DNA of 64,000 nt from SCGC-AG-212-J23 sp036406675 (GTDB lineage Bacteria; Pseudomonadota; Gammaproteobacteria; Burkholderiales; SG8-39), in assembly GCA_036406675.1 (NCBI GenBank), contig DASXAO010000084.1:72594-136593 (forward strand), read 5' to 3'. Positions 7,734 to 15,329 of this stretch are shown here, one piece after another; position 1 is the stretch's first letter; every line of letters begins with the position of its first letter. The notes under the pieces are model-generated. The model was not told where the DNA came from, searched no databases, and was given only the letters and a program-made list of their open reading frames with translations. Made by a program: the position numbers and the translations under genes.

Positions 7734-10637
7734 ATGAATCTGCGGCCGCGCACTCGCTGGATCGTGCTTGGAGCCTCGGCGCTCCTGCTCGCGGGTTATG
7801 CCGCCGCCGGGTTCTTCGTCGTCCCTCGCGTGGCGCGCTCGCAGATCGAGGCCTTCGTCGTCGAGACCCTGCATCGCCGAATCGAGCTCGGCGAAATCCG
7901 CTTCAACCCGTTCACCTTCGAAGCGAATATCTCGGACCTCAAGCTCGCCGAGGCGGACGGCGCGCCGCTCGTCGCATTCCGGCACCTGAAGGTCAACGCG
8001 GAGCTCGCATCGCTGTGGTGGCGCGGGGTGGTGCTGAAAGAGCTCGAGCTCACGGCACCCGATATCAATGTGGTCATCGCGCCGGATGGAAGCGTCAATC
8101 TCGCGCAGCTCGCCCCGAGTTCGGCGCCAGCGGGGCCCGCGCCGGACAAGCCGAAGGCCGACGAGCGGCCGATGCCGGTGCACGTCGGCAGGCTCTCGAT
8201 CGCCGACGGACGCCTCGCCTTCGAGGATCGCACCCACAAGCATCCCTTCCGCACCGAGCTGACCCCGCTCTCCTTCTCGCTCACCGATTTCCGCACCGAC
8301 GTCGGCCACCAGAACGCCTACAGCTTCTCCGGCAGCACAAAGGCCGCCGAGAGGCTGGAGTGGAACGGCACGTTCACGGTGCAGCCGCTCGGGTCGAGCG
8401 GGACGGTCAGCGTCACCGCCCTGCGGCTCGCGACGATCGACGCTTACCTCGAAGACATCCTGCCGATCAAGCTCGCGTCGGGCACGGGGCAATTCGACGC
8501 CAGCTACCGGTTCGAGCTTCAGCCGCTGGCGCTGGATATCGCGGCCCCGTCGATCAAGGTGCAAGACCTGTCGCTCGCCGAGCGCGGCGCTGCGGCCGCC
8601 GCGCCGATCGTCATTCCGCAGACGGAGGCGGAAGGCTTCGCCTTCTCCCTGTCGCGACAGGATGTCGGCTTCAAGCGTCTCTACGCGCGGGGAGCGCGCG
8701 TCGACATCCTGCGCGAGCCCGACGGCAGCATCAATCTCTCGCACCTGGTCAAGTCATCGCCCGATTCACCGCCTGCCTCGCCGTCCGAAAAGCAGGCGAA
8801 TGATTCGGGCCCGCCGTGGACGGTTCACGCCGACCTCATCGCGCTCGAGGGCGCGACGGTGGCCACCGAGGACCGCACCACCTCGCCGCCTGCCAAGATC
8901 CAGCTCTCGCCGATCGCAATCACGCTCGACGGCTGGAGCACCGCGGCCACGGCCCCCATGAAGGTGGACGCGAAGGTCGGCATCGAGCAGCGCGGGCTCC
9001 TGAGCGTGGCCGGCGATGTCGGGCTCGAGCCGCCGAGCGCGAAGCTGGCGGTCGACCTGAAGGACTTCCCGCTCCCCGTGCTTCAGCCCTATATCGCTCA
9101 ATCGACGGCCATGACGCTGCACTCCGGCCGCCTGGGCGTGAAGGGCGATGTCGCATTCACGGCGCCCGCGGACAAGCCGGTGACGTCGAAAATCACCGGC
9201 GAGGTGAGAGTCGACGACGTACGGACCACCGATCGGCTGCTGCGCGAGGATTTCGTCAAGTGGACCTCGCTCGCGATCACCGGGATCCAGTTCCAGCAGC
9301 AGCCGGACCGCCTGCGCATCGATCGCATCGTCGCCCGCAAGCCCTATGCGCGCGTGGTCATCGCCGAGGATGGCACGCTCAATGTCTCCGAGGTGCTGGC
9401 GCCGCAGAAGGAAACAACAAAAAAGGAAGTCTCTGAAAAGAAACGCGACACGCGCGCGTCCAAGCCGTTCCCGGTCGCGATCCGCACGGTCCAGGTGATC
9501 GACGGCTCGGCGAATTTCGCCGATCACTCGATCCAGCCCAATTTCGCGAGCGGAATCGTCGGGCTCAACGGCGAGGTCAGCGGGCTGTCGTCGGACCCCG
9601 GATCGCGCGCCAAGGTCGCCATTCGCGGAAGCGTCGACCAGTATTCGCCGGTCGAGCTCACCGGCGAGGTGAACCTGCTCTCCGCCGCGGTGTATTCGGA
9701 TCTGGCGTTCAAGTTCAGCAACATCGAGCTCACCACGTTCAATCCCTACTCCGGCAAGTTCGCGGGCTACGCCATCAGCAAGGGCAAGCTTTCGACCGCG
9801 ATGAAATACAAGGTCGAGGAGCGCAAGCTCGACGCGCAGCACCACGTGGTGGTCGATAACCTCGAGTTCGGCGAGGCGACCCACTCGAAGGACGCGGCGC
9901 CGATCCCGATCAAGTTCGGCGTGGCGCTGCTCAAGGACCGCCGCGGCGTGATCGAGCTCGACCTGCCGGTGAGCGGCACGCTCGACGATCCCGAGTTCCG
10001 CGTCGGGCCGCTGATCTGGAAGGCCGTGGTGACCGTGCTGACGAAGATCGTCACCGCGCCGTTCGCGGCGATCGGCGCGATGTTCGGCGGCGGCGACGAC
10101 CTCGCGTTCGTCGACTTCGAGCCGGGCTCGGCGACCTTGAGCGAGGAGTCGACCAAGAAGCTCGGCACGCTGGCGAACGGCCTGGTCGAGCGCCCGCAAA
10201 TCCGGCTGAACGTGCCGAACACGATCGCCACGAAGGCCGACAGCGACGTGGTCGCCAAGCAGTCGCTCGCCACGCTCATCCCGCCGGTGGATTCCTCGAA
10301 GCCCTTCGACGACGTCGCGAAAAGGAAGCGCCTCGAGGCGTTCGAAATGGTCTACCGCGCCCGGCTGAAGACCATGCCGGTCTATCCGGCGGAAATCCAG
10401 GCCTCCAAGGACCCGAACCTCGACGCGCGCCTGGGGTTCGTCCAGTCCGCGCTGCTCGAAAATCTGAAGCCCACGCCCGCCGCGCTCGACACCCTGGGCC
10501 AGCAGCGCGCGAACGCGGTGCGCGACGCCCTGCTCTCGAACAAGGAGCTCAATCCCGAGCGCGTCTTCATCGTGGCAAAACCGGTCGAGGCCGCGCCGGC
10601 CACCGACGCGGTGCGCATGGAGATGAAGCTCGAATAA
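7734..10637 (+). CDS. DUF748 (AsmA-like) envelope protein
   Basis: A very large protein of 967 residues. It has one N-terminal membrane anchor (about residues 10-32, WIVLGASALLLAGYAAAGFFVV) and then long, repeating beta-rich blocks with motifs such as LRLATIDAYL, DGSINLSHL and DGTLNVSEV. The DGS-N-L/V-S pattern repeats as in AsmA/DUF748 proteins. The C-terminal part (about 740-960) is the conserved DUF748 domain (FKFSNIELTTFNPYSGKFAGY, PVSGTLDDPEFRVGPLIWKA). Related AsmA-like proteins are bridge-like lipid carriers or affect outer-membrane assembly; that role is inferred. It is in line with the OmpA and DUF502 genes. Confidence 0.85.
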   Translation: MNLRPRTRWIVLGASALLLAGYAAAGFFVVPRVARSQIEAFVVETLHRRIELGEIRFNPFTFEANISDLKLAEADGAPLVAFRHLKVNAELASLWWRGVVLKELELTAPDINVVIAPDGSVNLAQLAPSSAPAGPAPDKPKADERPMPVHVGRLSIADGRLAFEDRTHKHPFRTELTPLSFSLTDFRTDVGHQNAYSFSGSTKAAERLEWNGTFTVQPLGSSGTVSVTALRLATIDAYLEDILPIKLASGTGQFDASYRFELQPLALDIAAPSIKVQDLSLAERGAAAAAPIVIPQTEAEGFAFSLSRQDVGFKRLYARGARVDILREPDGSINLSHLVKSSPDSPPASPSEKQANDSGPPWTVHADLIALEGATVATEDRTTSPPAKIQLSPIAITLDGWSTAATAPMKVDAKVGIEQRGLLSVAGDVGLEPPSAKLAVDLKDFPLPVLQPYIAQSTAMTLHSGRLGVKGDVAFTAPADKPVTSKITGEVRVDDVRTTDRLLREDFVKWTSLAITGIQFQQQPDRLRIDRIVARKPYARVVIAEDGTLNVSEVLAPQKETTKKEVSEKKRDTRASKPFPVAIRTVQVIDGSANFADHSIQPNFASGIVGLNGEVSGLSSDPGSRAKVAIRGSVDQYSPVELTGEVNLLSAAVYSDLAFKFSNIELTTFNPYSGKFAGYAISKGKLSTAMKYKVEERKLDAQHHVVVDNLEFGEATHSKDAAPIPIKFGVALLKDRRGVIELDLPVSGTLDDPEFRVGPLIWKAVVTVLTKIVTAPFAAIGAMFGGGDDLAFVDFEPGSATLSEESTKKLGTLANGLVERPQIRLNVPNTIATKADSDVVAKQSLATLIPPVDSSKPFDDVAKRKRLEAFEMVYRARLKTMPVYPAEIQASKDPNLDARLGFVQSALLENLKPTPAALDTLGQQRANAVRDALLSNKELNPERVFIVAKPVEAAPATDAVRMEMKLE

Positions 10638-10675
10638 CCTGTCGGCCATTTGCCGACGCACTGGAGGCAACGGCC

Positions 10676-11275
10676 ATGAAATCCGAAGGCAACCCACCGT
10701 CGCGCGGATTCGTCGCGGACGCGCTGATCAGCGGCCTGCTCGTCGTCATTCCCGTCTACCTCGCCGTGCTGTTGCTGCTCAAGGCGATGCAATCGCTGGT
10801 CGGCCTGGTGCGGCCGCTCGCCGCGCTGCTTCCGGACTGGGTGCCGGCGGAGGACCTCCTGTCGCTCCTGCTGGTGCTGGTCTTGTGCTTCCTGGTCGGC
10901 GTCGCGCTGCGCACGCGGATCGGGCGCGCGGCGAGGGAGCGGATCGAAAAATCGCTGTTCCAGCGCATTCCCGGCTACGCGCTCTTCCGAGGCCTCGCCC
11001 AGCAGGTCTCCGGGGAAAGCCGGGAGAGCACCTGGAAGCCGGCGCTGGTCGAGACCGGGGACGGGCTGGTCCCGGGATTCATCATCGAAGAGCTCGACGA
11101 CGGGCAGTACACGGTCTTCGTGCCGTCGGTACCCACGCCGCTCGCCGGGGCCGTCCTCGTGATCCCCCGCGAGCGCGTCCACGCGCTCAACGTCCCGTTC
11201 ACGAGCGCCATCCAGGTCGTCTCCAAGTGGGGCTCGGGCTCGAAGGCGCTCGTCGCCGCAATGAAAGCCAAATGA
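10676..11275 (+). CDS. DUF502 family inner-membrane protein
   Basis: This 199-residue protein has two transmembrane segments (about 18-42 and 58-80) and the family pattern: RGFVADALISGLLVVIPVYL at the start, a central RTRIGRAARERIEKSLFQRIPGYALFRGLAQQV stretch, then a soluble domain with GFIIEELDDGQYTVFVPSVPTPLAG. DUF502 function is unknown. Its stop overlaps the start of the META lipoprotein gene (ATGA), so the two are translationally coupled. A second DUF502 gene lies at 58341-58985. Confidence 0.85.
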   Translation: MKSEGNPPSRGFVADALISGLLVVIPVYLAVLLLLKAMQSLVGLVRPLAALLPDWVPAEDLLSLLLVLVLCFLVGVALRTRIGRAARERIEKSLFQRIPGYALFRGLAQQVSGESRESTWKPALVETGDGLVPGFIIEELDDGQYTVFVPSVPTPLAGAVLVIPRERVHALNVPFTSAIQVVSKWGSGSKALVAAMKAK

Positions 11276-11694
11276 AGTGGCTCGCCGGCTTTGCGATCGT
11301 GCTTGGCATTCAGGCGTGCACGCTCGCCCAGGCGAAGCCCGACGAGCCGCTCGAGAACACCTACTGGCGGCTCGACTGGCTTGCCGGCGCGGCGGTCGGC
11401 ACCGCGCCCGGCGCGCGCGAGCAGCACTTCATCCTGCATCGCGACGGCCGGCGCGTGAGCGGCTCGGGCGGCTGCAACCGGTTCACCGGCGGCTACGAGC
11501 TCTCGGGCGAGCGGCTCAGCTTCGCCAAGATGGCCGGTACCATGATGGCCTGCCAGGAAAGCATGGAGAGCGAGCGGGCGTTTCTCCAGGCGCTGGGAAA
11601 AGCGCAAAAGGCGCGGGTCCAAGAGCAGCAGCTCGAGCTGTTCGACGCCGACGGCAAGGTCCTCGCCCGTTTCCAGGCAGTGCACCTCAAGTAA
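11272..11694 (+). CDS. META/HslJ-domain secreted protein
   Basis: A 140-residue protein with a signal peptide MKWLAGFAIVLGIQAC. The Cys16 may be a lipidation site, although the residues before it (GIQAC) are not an ideal lipobox. The META domain shows ENTYWRLDWL, SGSGGCNRFTGGYEL, and MMACQESMESERAFLQAL. It overlaps the DUF502 stop by 4 bp. It is a paralogue of the lipoprotein at 596-1060, sharing the SGSGGCNRF core. Envelope stress function is inferred from the family. Confidence 0.85.
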   Translation: MKWLAGFAIVLGIQACTLAQAKPDEPLENTYWRLDWLAGAAVGTAPGAREQHFILHRDGRRVSGSGGCNRFTGGYELSGERLSFAKMAGTMMACQESMESERAFLQALGKAQKARVQEQQLELFDADGKVLARFQAVHLK

Positions 11695-11698
11695 CGTC

Positions 11699-12205
11699 CT
11701 ACTGGGACTTGAGGACCACCAGGCCGGTCAGAAAAAGCAGCCCGATCAAAAAGGGCACGGCATAGAAGAGCCACAGCACCAGCGTGGCCGTCCGGCGCGA
11801 CACGCTTGCGGAAACGCGCTGCGTCAGCTTGAGCTCGATCGGCTGTACGGCGCCGCCGGATTCGCGCTCGATCTCTTCCGCAAGCTCCACGGTCGCGATG
11901 AGCATGCGGAAGTAGTAGCAGCGATCAAGCAGGAAGAGCGACACGAGGAGCAGCATGCCCACGAAGAAGATGCCGACACCGACGTGCAGACGGTAGGCGA
12001 AGAAGGTCACCGTGCTGTCGGGATACTGGCCGGCGCTGACGATCGCGGCGCCGTAGACCGCGATCACCATGGAAAGGCCGATTGAGCGCGTGCGCATCAG
12101 CATGTCGTTGAAGTGCATTTGCGTGTCGATCACCGCCCGCCAGCGCTGCACGAAGGCGAGCTGGTTGCGGTCCTCTTGCAGCAATTGCTGGTCGCTCACG
12201 GCCAT
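11699..12205 (-). CDS. Predicted membrane protein, function unknown
   Basis: A 168-residue protein with an N-terminal charged, soluble part (MAVSDQQLLQEDRNQLAFVQRW) and three hydrophobic segments near residues 45-65, 75-98 and 145-167. A cytoplasmic helix EIERESGGAVQPIELKLTQ lies between the second and third. I do not recognise the family. The ATG at 12205 is chosen for its ribosome site GGAGGG 7 nt upstream; a longer reading frame exists but lacks signals. It follows the yqjD/E/K-like genes on the same strand. Confidence 0.6.
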   Translation of the reverse strand: MAVSDQQLLQEDRNQLAFVQRWRAVIDTQMHFNDMLMRTRSIGLSMVIAVYGAAIVSAGQYPDSTVTFFAYRLHVGVGIFFVGMLLLVSLFLLDRCYYFRMLIATVELAEEIERESGGAVQPIELKLTQRVSASVSRRTATLVLWLFYAVPFLIGLLFLTGLVVLKSQ

Positions 12206-12224
12206 CGTTACGCCCTCCGGAGAA

Positions 12225-12491
12225 TCATCCCAGGAACCGTCGCACCAGCGAGTAGACGAGCCACACCCGCGTGAGCCATGGGGGGATGACGCGCGGCAGG
12301 AGCCCCCCGACGGCGCCGGCGGCAAGCGTTGCGATGATCGGGTGCACCCTGACCGTGGTCAGAAGCCGATCGACCGCAGCGGCTTTAGCGGTGAGCGGCA
12401 CGGCGGAAGCGGCGACCGCGGCCCGCTGCGCCGCGCACTGCTCGACCAGGCCGATTCGGCGCCGCCGCAGCTCGCGGGCGCCGAAGATCAC
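12225..12491 (-). CDS. YqjK-like small protein
   Basis: An 88-residue protein starting MIFGARELRRRRIGLVEQCAAQR, a basic helix rich in Arg and Ala, followed by a hydrophobic stretch near residues 50-72. The start resembles YqjK-type proteins, which lie third in the yqjD-yqjE-yqjK operon of proteobacteria. Its start overlaps the stop of the YqjE-like gene by 4 bp. Function is unknown. Confidence 0.65.
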   Translation of the reverse strand: MIFGARELRRRRIGLVEQCAAQRAAVAASAVPLTAKAAAVDRLLTTVRVHPIIATLAAGAVGGLLPRVIPPWLTRVWLVYSLVRRFLG

Positions 12492-12853
12492 GGCTTGATC
12501 GCCTCGTAGTCGCGCCGCAGCTCGGCTAGCGTGGCGCCGAAAGCGCGGCGCTTGGCGCGGGCGAACCGCATCACCGCGAAGGCGAGCAGCGCCGCCGCCA
12601 GGAAGAAGGCGCCGGCGACGATCGCGGCCACGAGAAGACGGTATTCGGGCGCCACCGCGACCACGACGGCAAAGGCGGCAAAGGCGATGCCCAGGATGCC
12701 GAGGATCAGCGCGGCGAGAGCGCCGATCAGCAGCGTGGCGATGCGCGCCAGCTCCTCGCGCAACTCGACGCTGAAGAGCTCGAAGCGGGTCTGCCCGAGC
12801 GATATGAGGTCGGCGAGCATGGTGCGCGCCGACTCGAGCACGCTCTCGCTCAT
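12488..12853 (-). CDS. YqjE / holin-3-like membrane protein
   Basis: A 121-residue protein with an N-terminal amphipathic helix (LISLGQTRFELFSVELREELARI) and two transmembrane segments at about 42-66 and 74-98. This is the phage-holin-family-3/YqjE pattern, but the chromosomal context between DUF883 and YqjK genes shows it is the housekeeping membrane protein and not a phage holin. It overlaps both neighbours by 4 bp, which implies tight coupling. The role is probably membrane or ribosome association in stationary phase, inferred from the E. coli operon. Confidence 0.8.
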   Translation of the reverse strand: MSESVLESARTMLADLISLGQTRFELFSVELREELARIATLLIGALAALILGILGIAFAAFAVVVAVAPEYRLLVAAIVAGAFFLAAALLAFAVMRFARAKRRAFGATLAELRRDYEAIKP

Positions 12854-13119
12854 TTGCGTGCGAGCAGGAGACCGACGACCAGGCCGACGCCCGCGGCGAT
12901 GCCGATCGCGGCGAGCGGATGGTCGCGCACCTGCGCCTCGATCTGGAATCCGGCGTCCTCCATGCGGGCGCGCGCCTTGCGGAGCGCCTCCTCGGCGCGG
13001 CCGCGGAGCTCGTGCAGGCGTTCGGCGTCCTGGCCGGAGGCCGCCTTCAGAAGCTCCTCGGCGGCGGCCACGACCTCGCGGTACTCGTCCATCAGCTTGT
13101 CGCCGCTGGCAGCATCCAT
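12850..13119 (-). CDS. DUF883 (YqjD/ElaB-like) membrane-anchored protein
   Basis: An 89-residue protein: a coiled-coil-like charged region (DEYREVVAAAEELLKAASGQ... RGRAEEALRKARARMEDAG), then RDHPLAAIGIAAGVGLVVGLLLARK, the hallmark C-terminal membrane anchor of YqjD/ElaB. The E. coli homologues bind ribosomes and tether them to the membrane in stationary phase. The ATG at 13119 is preferred over an upstream start at 13149 because a perfect AAGGAGG lies just before it. It is the first gene of the three-gene operon. Confidence 0.85.
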   Translation of the reverse strand: MDAASGDKLMDEYREVVAAAEELLKAASGQDAERLHELRGRAEEALRKARARMEDAGFQIEAQVRDHPLAAIGIAAGVGLVVGLLLARK

Positions 13120-13158
13120 GGGACCTCCTTTTGCATTGGGTGTAACCATGATCCTAGG

Positions 13159-13181
13159 AAAAAGGGGTCAGGGCAATTTTT
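13159..13181. repeat. Family A dispersed repeat (GGGGTCAG-GCAATTTT type)
   Basis: An A-tract, GGGGTCAGGGCAA and a T-tract. It abuts the stop codon of the alpha/beta hydrolase at 13181. The same core forms the palindrome at 37118-37165. Confidence 0.75.
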
Positions 13182-14338
13182 CAGGCCGAAAAACTCAAGC
13201 CCCGCTGGTCGATGCGGAAAACATCGGCGAGCCAGTCGATCATCAGCTCCTGGCCGAGCGTCGGATTGTCGTGCTGACAGTGCTCGGCGCCGGTCTCTTC
13301 GGCGCTCGTCAAACGCAGCGTCACCTTCACGCCTTTCGATTTCGCATATTCGTAGACGGTCTTCGAATTCTCCACGCCGAGCACGTCGTGGCCGCCGTGC
13401 AGCACGAGATACGGACAGCGCATCTCGCCGAGCACGCCCTCGAGCTTGAAGGGGCGCGCCTTCTCGATCGCCTCGGCCATGCTCTTCGCCCCGAACACCC
13501 ACTTCATGTGGTTGGCGAGCGCGTGACCTTCGCCGCGATCGCGGAAGCGCTGCTCGACGTCCCAGATCGCGCCGTGCGAGATGCACGCCGCGAGGCGGTG
13601 TTCCTTCGATCCGGCGCGTGCCGAGTAGTAGCCGCCCAGGCTCGAGCCGCTGACCGCGATTCGGCTTGCATCCACATCGGTTCTTCCGGACAGGAAGTCG
13701 ATGCACCGGCCAACCGGAACTTCGTAGTCGTAGCGCGTCGGCACTTCGTGCCGGCGCAGCGTGCCGCCCTGCCCGGGCCCGTCCACCAGCAGCGCCGCGA
13801 TGCCGCGCTGGACGGCGCCGTGGCCGGTCATGAACCAGAGCTCGTCCTTGAACGAGTCGAGGCCGCCGAAGGAAATCAGGACCGGGCACTTCGCCTGGCC
13901 TTTCGGCTTGATGAGATAGGCGGGCATCGACACGCCGTTCTCATACGGGATCTCGACCGCCTCTCCTCCGACATAGCGCAACCACTTGCGGCTTGCGCGC
14001 TCGCACTGGTCGAACGTGGCGAGCCGCCGCGGATCGTCGGGCAGCAGCCAGAACTCGGCCGAGCGGTAATAGTCCGCCGCGCGCAGCCAGCAATTCATCG
14101 CGGTGCGGATGTGGCCTTTCTCTTCTTCCTCGTCGCCGCGGCGGTGGTTTCTCTCGGCGACGCGCAGCCATTCCTCATGCCAGCTGTCGTCGTCCCCGGG
14201 CTTCATTCGGCTCGCCGCCTGGAACACCTCGCTTACGGCGCCGCCGCCTTCCTGCGTCTCGCCGAGCGCGCGGCGGAATTGGTACGACCAGAAGAAATGC
14301 TCAGGCCAGTGATGCCACCCGAACGGTTCGTATTTCAT
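13181..14338 (-). CDS. Alpha/beta hydrolase, FrsA/DUF1100-like
   Basis: A 385-residue enzyme with an N-terminal helical cap (about 1-150) and an alpha/beta-hydrolase core. The nucleophile elbow is AVSGSSLGGYYSA (GSSLG), with downstream HGGHDVLGV (acid) and EHCQHD (His). This two-domain layout is that of FrsA-like and 2,6-dihydroxypseudooxynicotine-hydrolase-like C-C hydrolases. No signal peptide. The start overlaps the stop of the Bug gene (ATGA), so binding protein and hydrolase are coupled; the protein may act on the imported compound. The substrate is unknown. Confidence 0.8.
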   Translation of the reverse strand: MKYEPFGWHHWPEHFFWSYQFRRALGETQEGGGAVSEVFQAASRMKPGDDDSWHEEWLRVAERNHRRGDEEEEKGHIRTAMNCWLRAADYYRSAEFWLLPDDPRRLATFDQCERASRKWLRYVGGEAVEIPYENGVSMPAYLIKPKGQAKCPVLISFGGLDSFKDELWFMTGHGAVQRGIAALLVDGPGQGGTLRRHEVPTRYDYEVPVGRCIDFLSGRTDVDASRIAVSGSSLGGYYSARAGSKEHRLAACISHGAIWDVEQRFRDRGEGHALANHMKWVFGAKSMAEAIEKARPFKLEGVLGEMRCPYLVLHGGHDVLGVENSKTVYEYAKSKGVKVTLRLTSAEETGAEHCQHDNPTLGQELMIDWLADVFRIDQRGLSFSA

Positions 14339-15291
14339 TGCGGTTGGAACCCTATGTCTTTGACGAGCTTCCCATATTTGTCGTAGTCGCCCTTCAGCAC
14401 CTGAGCGAAGAACTCGGGCGATTCGGTCCGGATGATGAGGCCGGCGGCTTCGAGCTTCTCGGCGATGTCGGGGACGCGCATGGCGAGGTTGATCGCTTCG
14501 TTCAGCTTGAGCACGATCTCGCGCGGCGTCTTCGCCGGCGCGGCGTAGCCGAACCAGCCGCCCGAGTCGTATCCCGGCACGTCTTCCGAAGCGGCCGGCG
14601 TGTCGGGCCACAGCGCGGGCCGGGTCTTGTTGGTCGTTGCGAGGATGCGCAGCCGTCCCGACTTGATGTGCGGCGTCATGCCGGTGATGCCGTCGATGCC
14701 CACCTGCACCTGCCCGCCGATGATGTCGGTGGCGATCGCCGCGCTGCCCTTGTAGGGCACGTGCGTATAGGTAAAGCCGGCCATCGTACGCAGGTGCTCG
14801 AAGGCGAGGTGCGGGAAGCCGCCCTCGCCGTTGGTCGCGACGGTGAGCTTGCCGGGATTCGCCTTGGCGTAGCGCACCATCTCGCCGATGCTCTTGAACG
14901 GCGCCGCCGGGTTGGCGACGATCGCGAGGTAGTTGAAGGTCGTCACCGAGATCGGCGCGAAATCCTTCAGCGGGTCGTACGGGATGTTCTTCGAGGTGTG
15001 CGGCAGCACGACCATGTTGCCGCCCTGCACGCACGCGATGGTGTAGCCATCGGCGGGCTGCTTCGCCACGTAATCGAGCCCCAGCATGCCGCTCGCGCCC
15101 GGCCGGTTCTCCACGATCACCTGCTGCCCGAGGCGCTCGGACATCTTCGGCGCGATGAGCCGCGACATGATGTCGGTGGTGTTGCCCGGCGGGAACGGGA
15201 TGATGATGCGGACCGGCTTCGAGGGGTACGGCTGCGCCTGGGCAAGCGCGGCGAATAATCCCAGAAGCAAAAAGAGCAGACGGTGTTTCAT
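14335..15291 (-). CDS. Bug/TctC-type substrate-binding protein
   Basis: A 318-residue periplasmic protein with a signal peptide (MKHRLLFLLLGLFAALAQAQ). It shows the whole family signature: YPSKPVRIIIPFPPGN, VIVENRPGASGMLG, VAKQPADGYTIAC, YDPLKDFAPIS, THVPYKGSAAIATDIIGGQVQVGID and SGRLRILATTNK. Such proteins bind carboxylates or aromatic acids for tripartite tricarboxylate transporters or for sensing. Ribosome site AGGAGG is 3 nt from the ATG. It lies between CocE and the alpha/beta hydrolase; the ligand is unknown. Confidence 0.9.
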   Translation of the reverse strand: MKHRLLFLLLGLFAALAQAQPYPSKPVRIIIPFPPGNTTDIMSRLIAPKMSERLGQQVIVENRPGASGMLGLDYVAKQPADGYTIACVQGGNMVVLPHTSKNIPYDPLKDFAPISVTTFNYLAIVANPAAPFKSIGEMVRYAKANPGKLTVATNGEGGFPHLAFEHLRTMAGFTYTHVPYKGSAAIATDIIGGQVQVGIDGITGMTPHIKSGRLRILATTNKTRPALWPDTPAASEDVPGYDSGGWFGYAAPAKTPREIVLKLNEAINLAMRVPDIAEKLEAAGLIIRTESPEFFAQVLKGDYDKYGKLVKDIGFQPQ

Positions 15292-15304
15292 GATCCTCCT
15301 CGGG

Positions 15305-15329
15305 AAAACGTGGTCTGTCCCTGTTATTT
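15305..15329. repeat. Family A repeat overlapping the CocE stop codon
   Basis: AAAACGTGGTCTGTCCCTG followed by TTATTT, the inverse orientation of the copy at 6349. Positions 15324-15326 are the TAA stop of the CocE hydrolase, so the repeat end supplies the stop codon and last bases of that gene. Confidence 0.8.

Noticed and set aside
7467..8744. A 425-codon minus-strand frame over the OmpA and DUF748 genes
   Set aside because: It crosses two well-supported genes on the other strand and resembles no protein family.
8766..10697. A 643-codon minus-strand frame opposite the DUF748 gene
   Set aside because: Low-complexity Arg/Glu/Asp/Leu-rich translation typical of the complement of a GC-rich gene; no start signal and no conserved motif.
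12488..12853. Holin-like protein as a sign of a prophage
   Set aside because: Its neighbours are YqjD- and YqjK-like genes; this is the normal chromosomal yqjDEK-type operon and no other phage gene is present.
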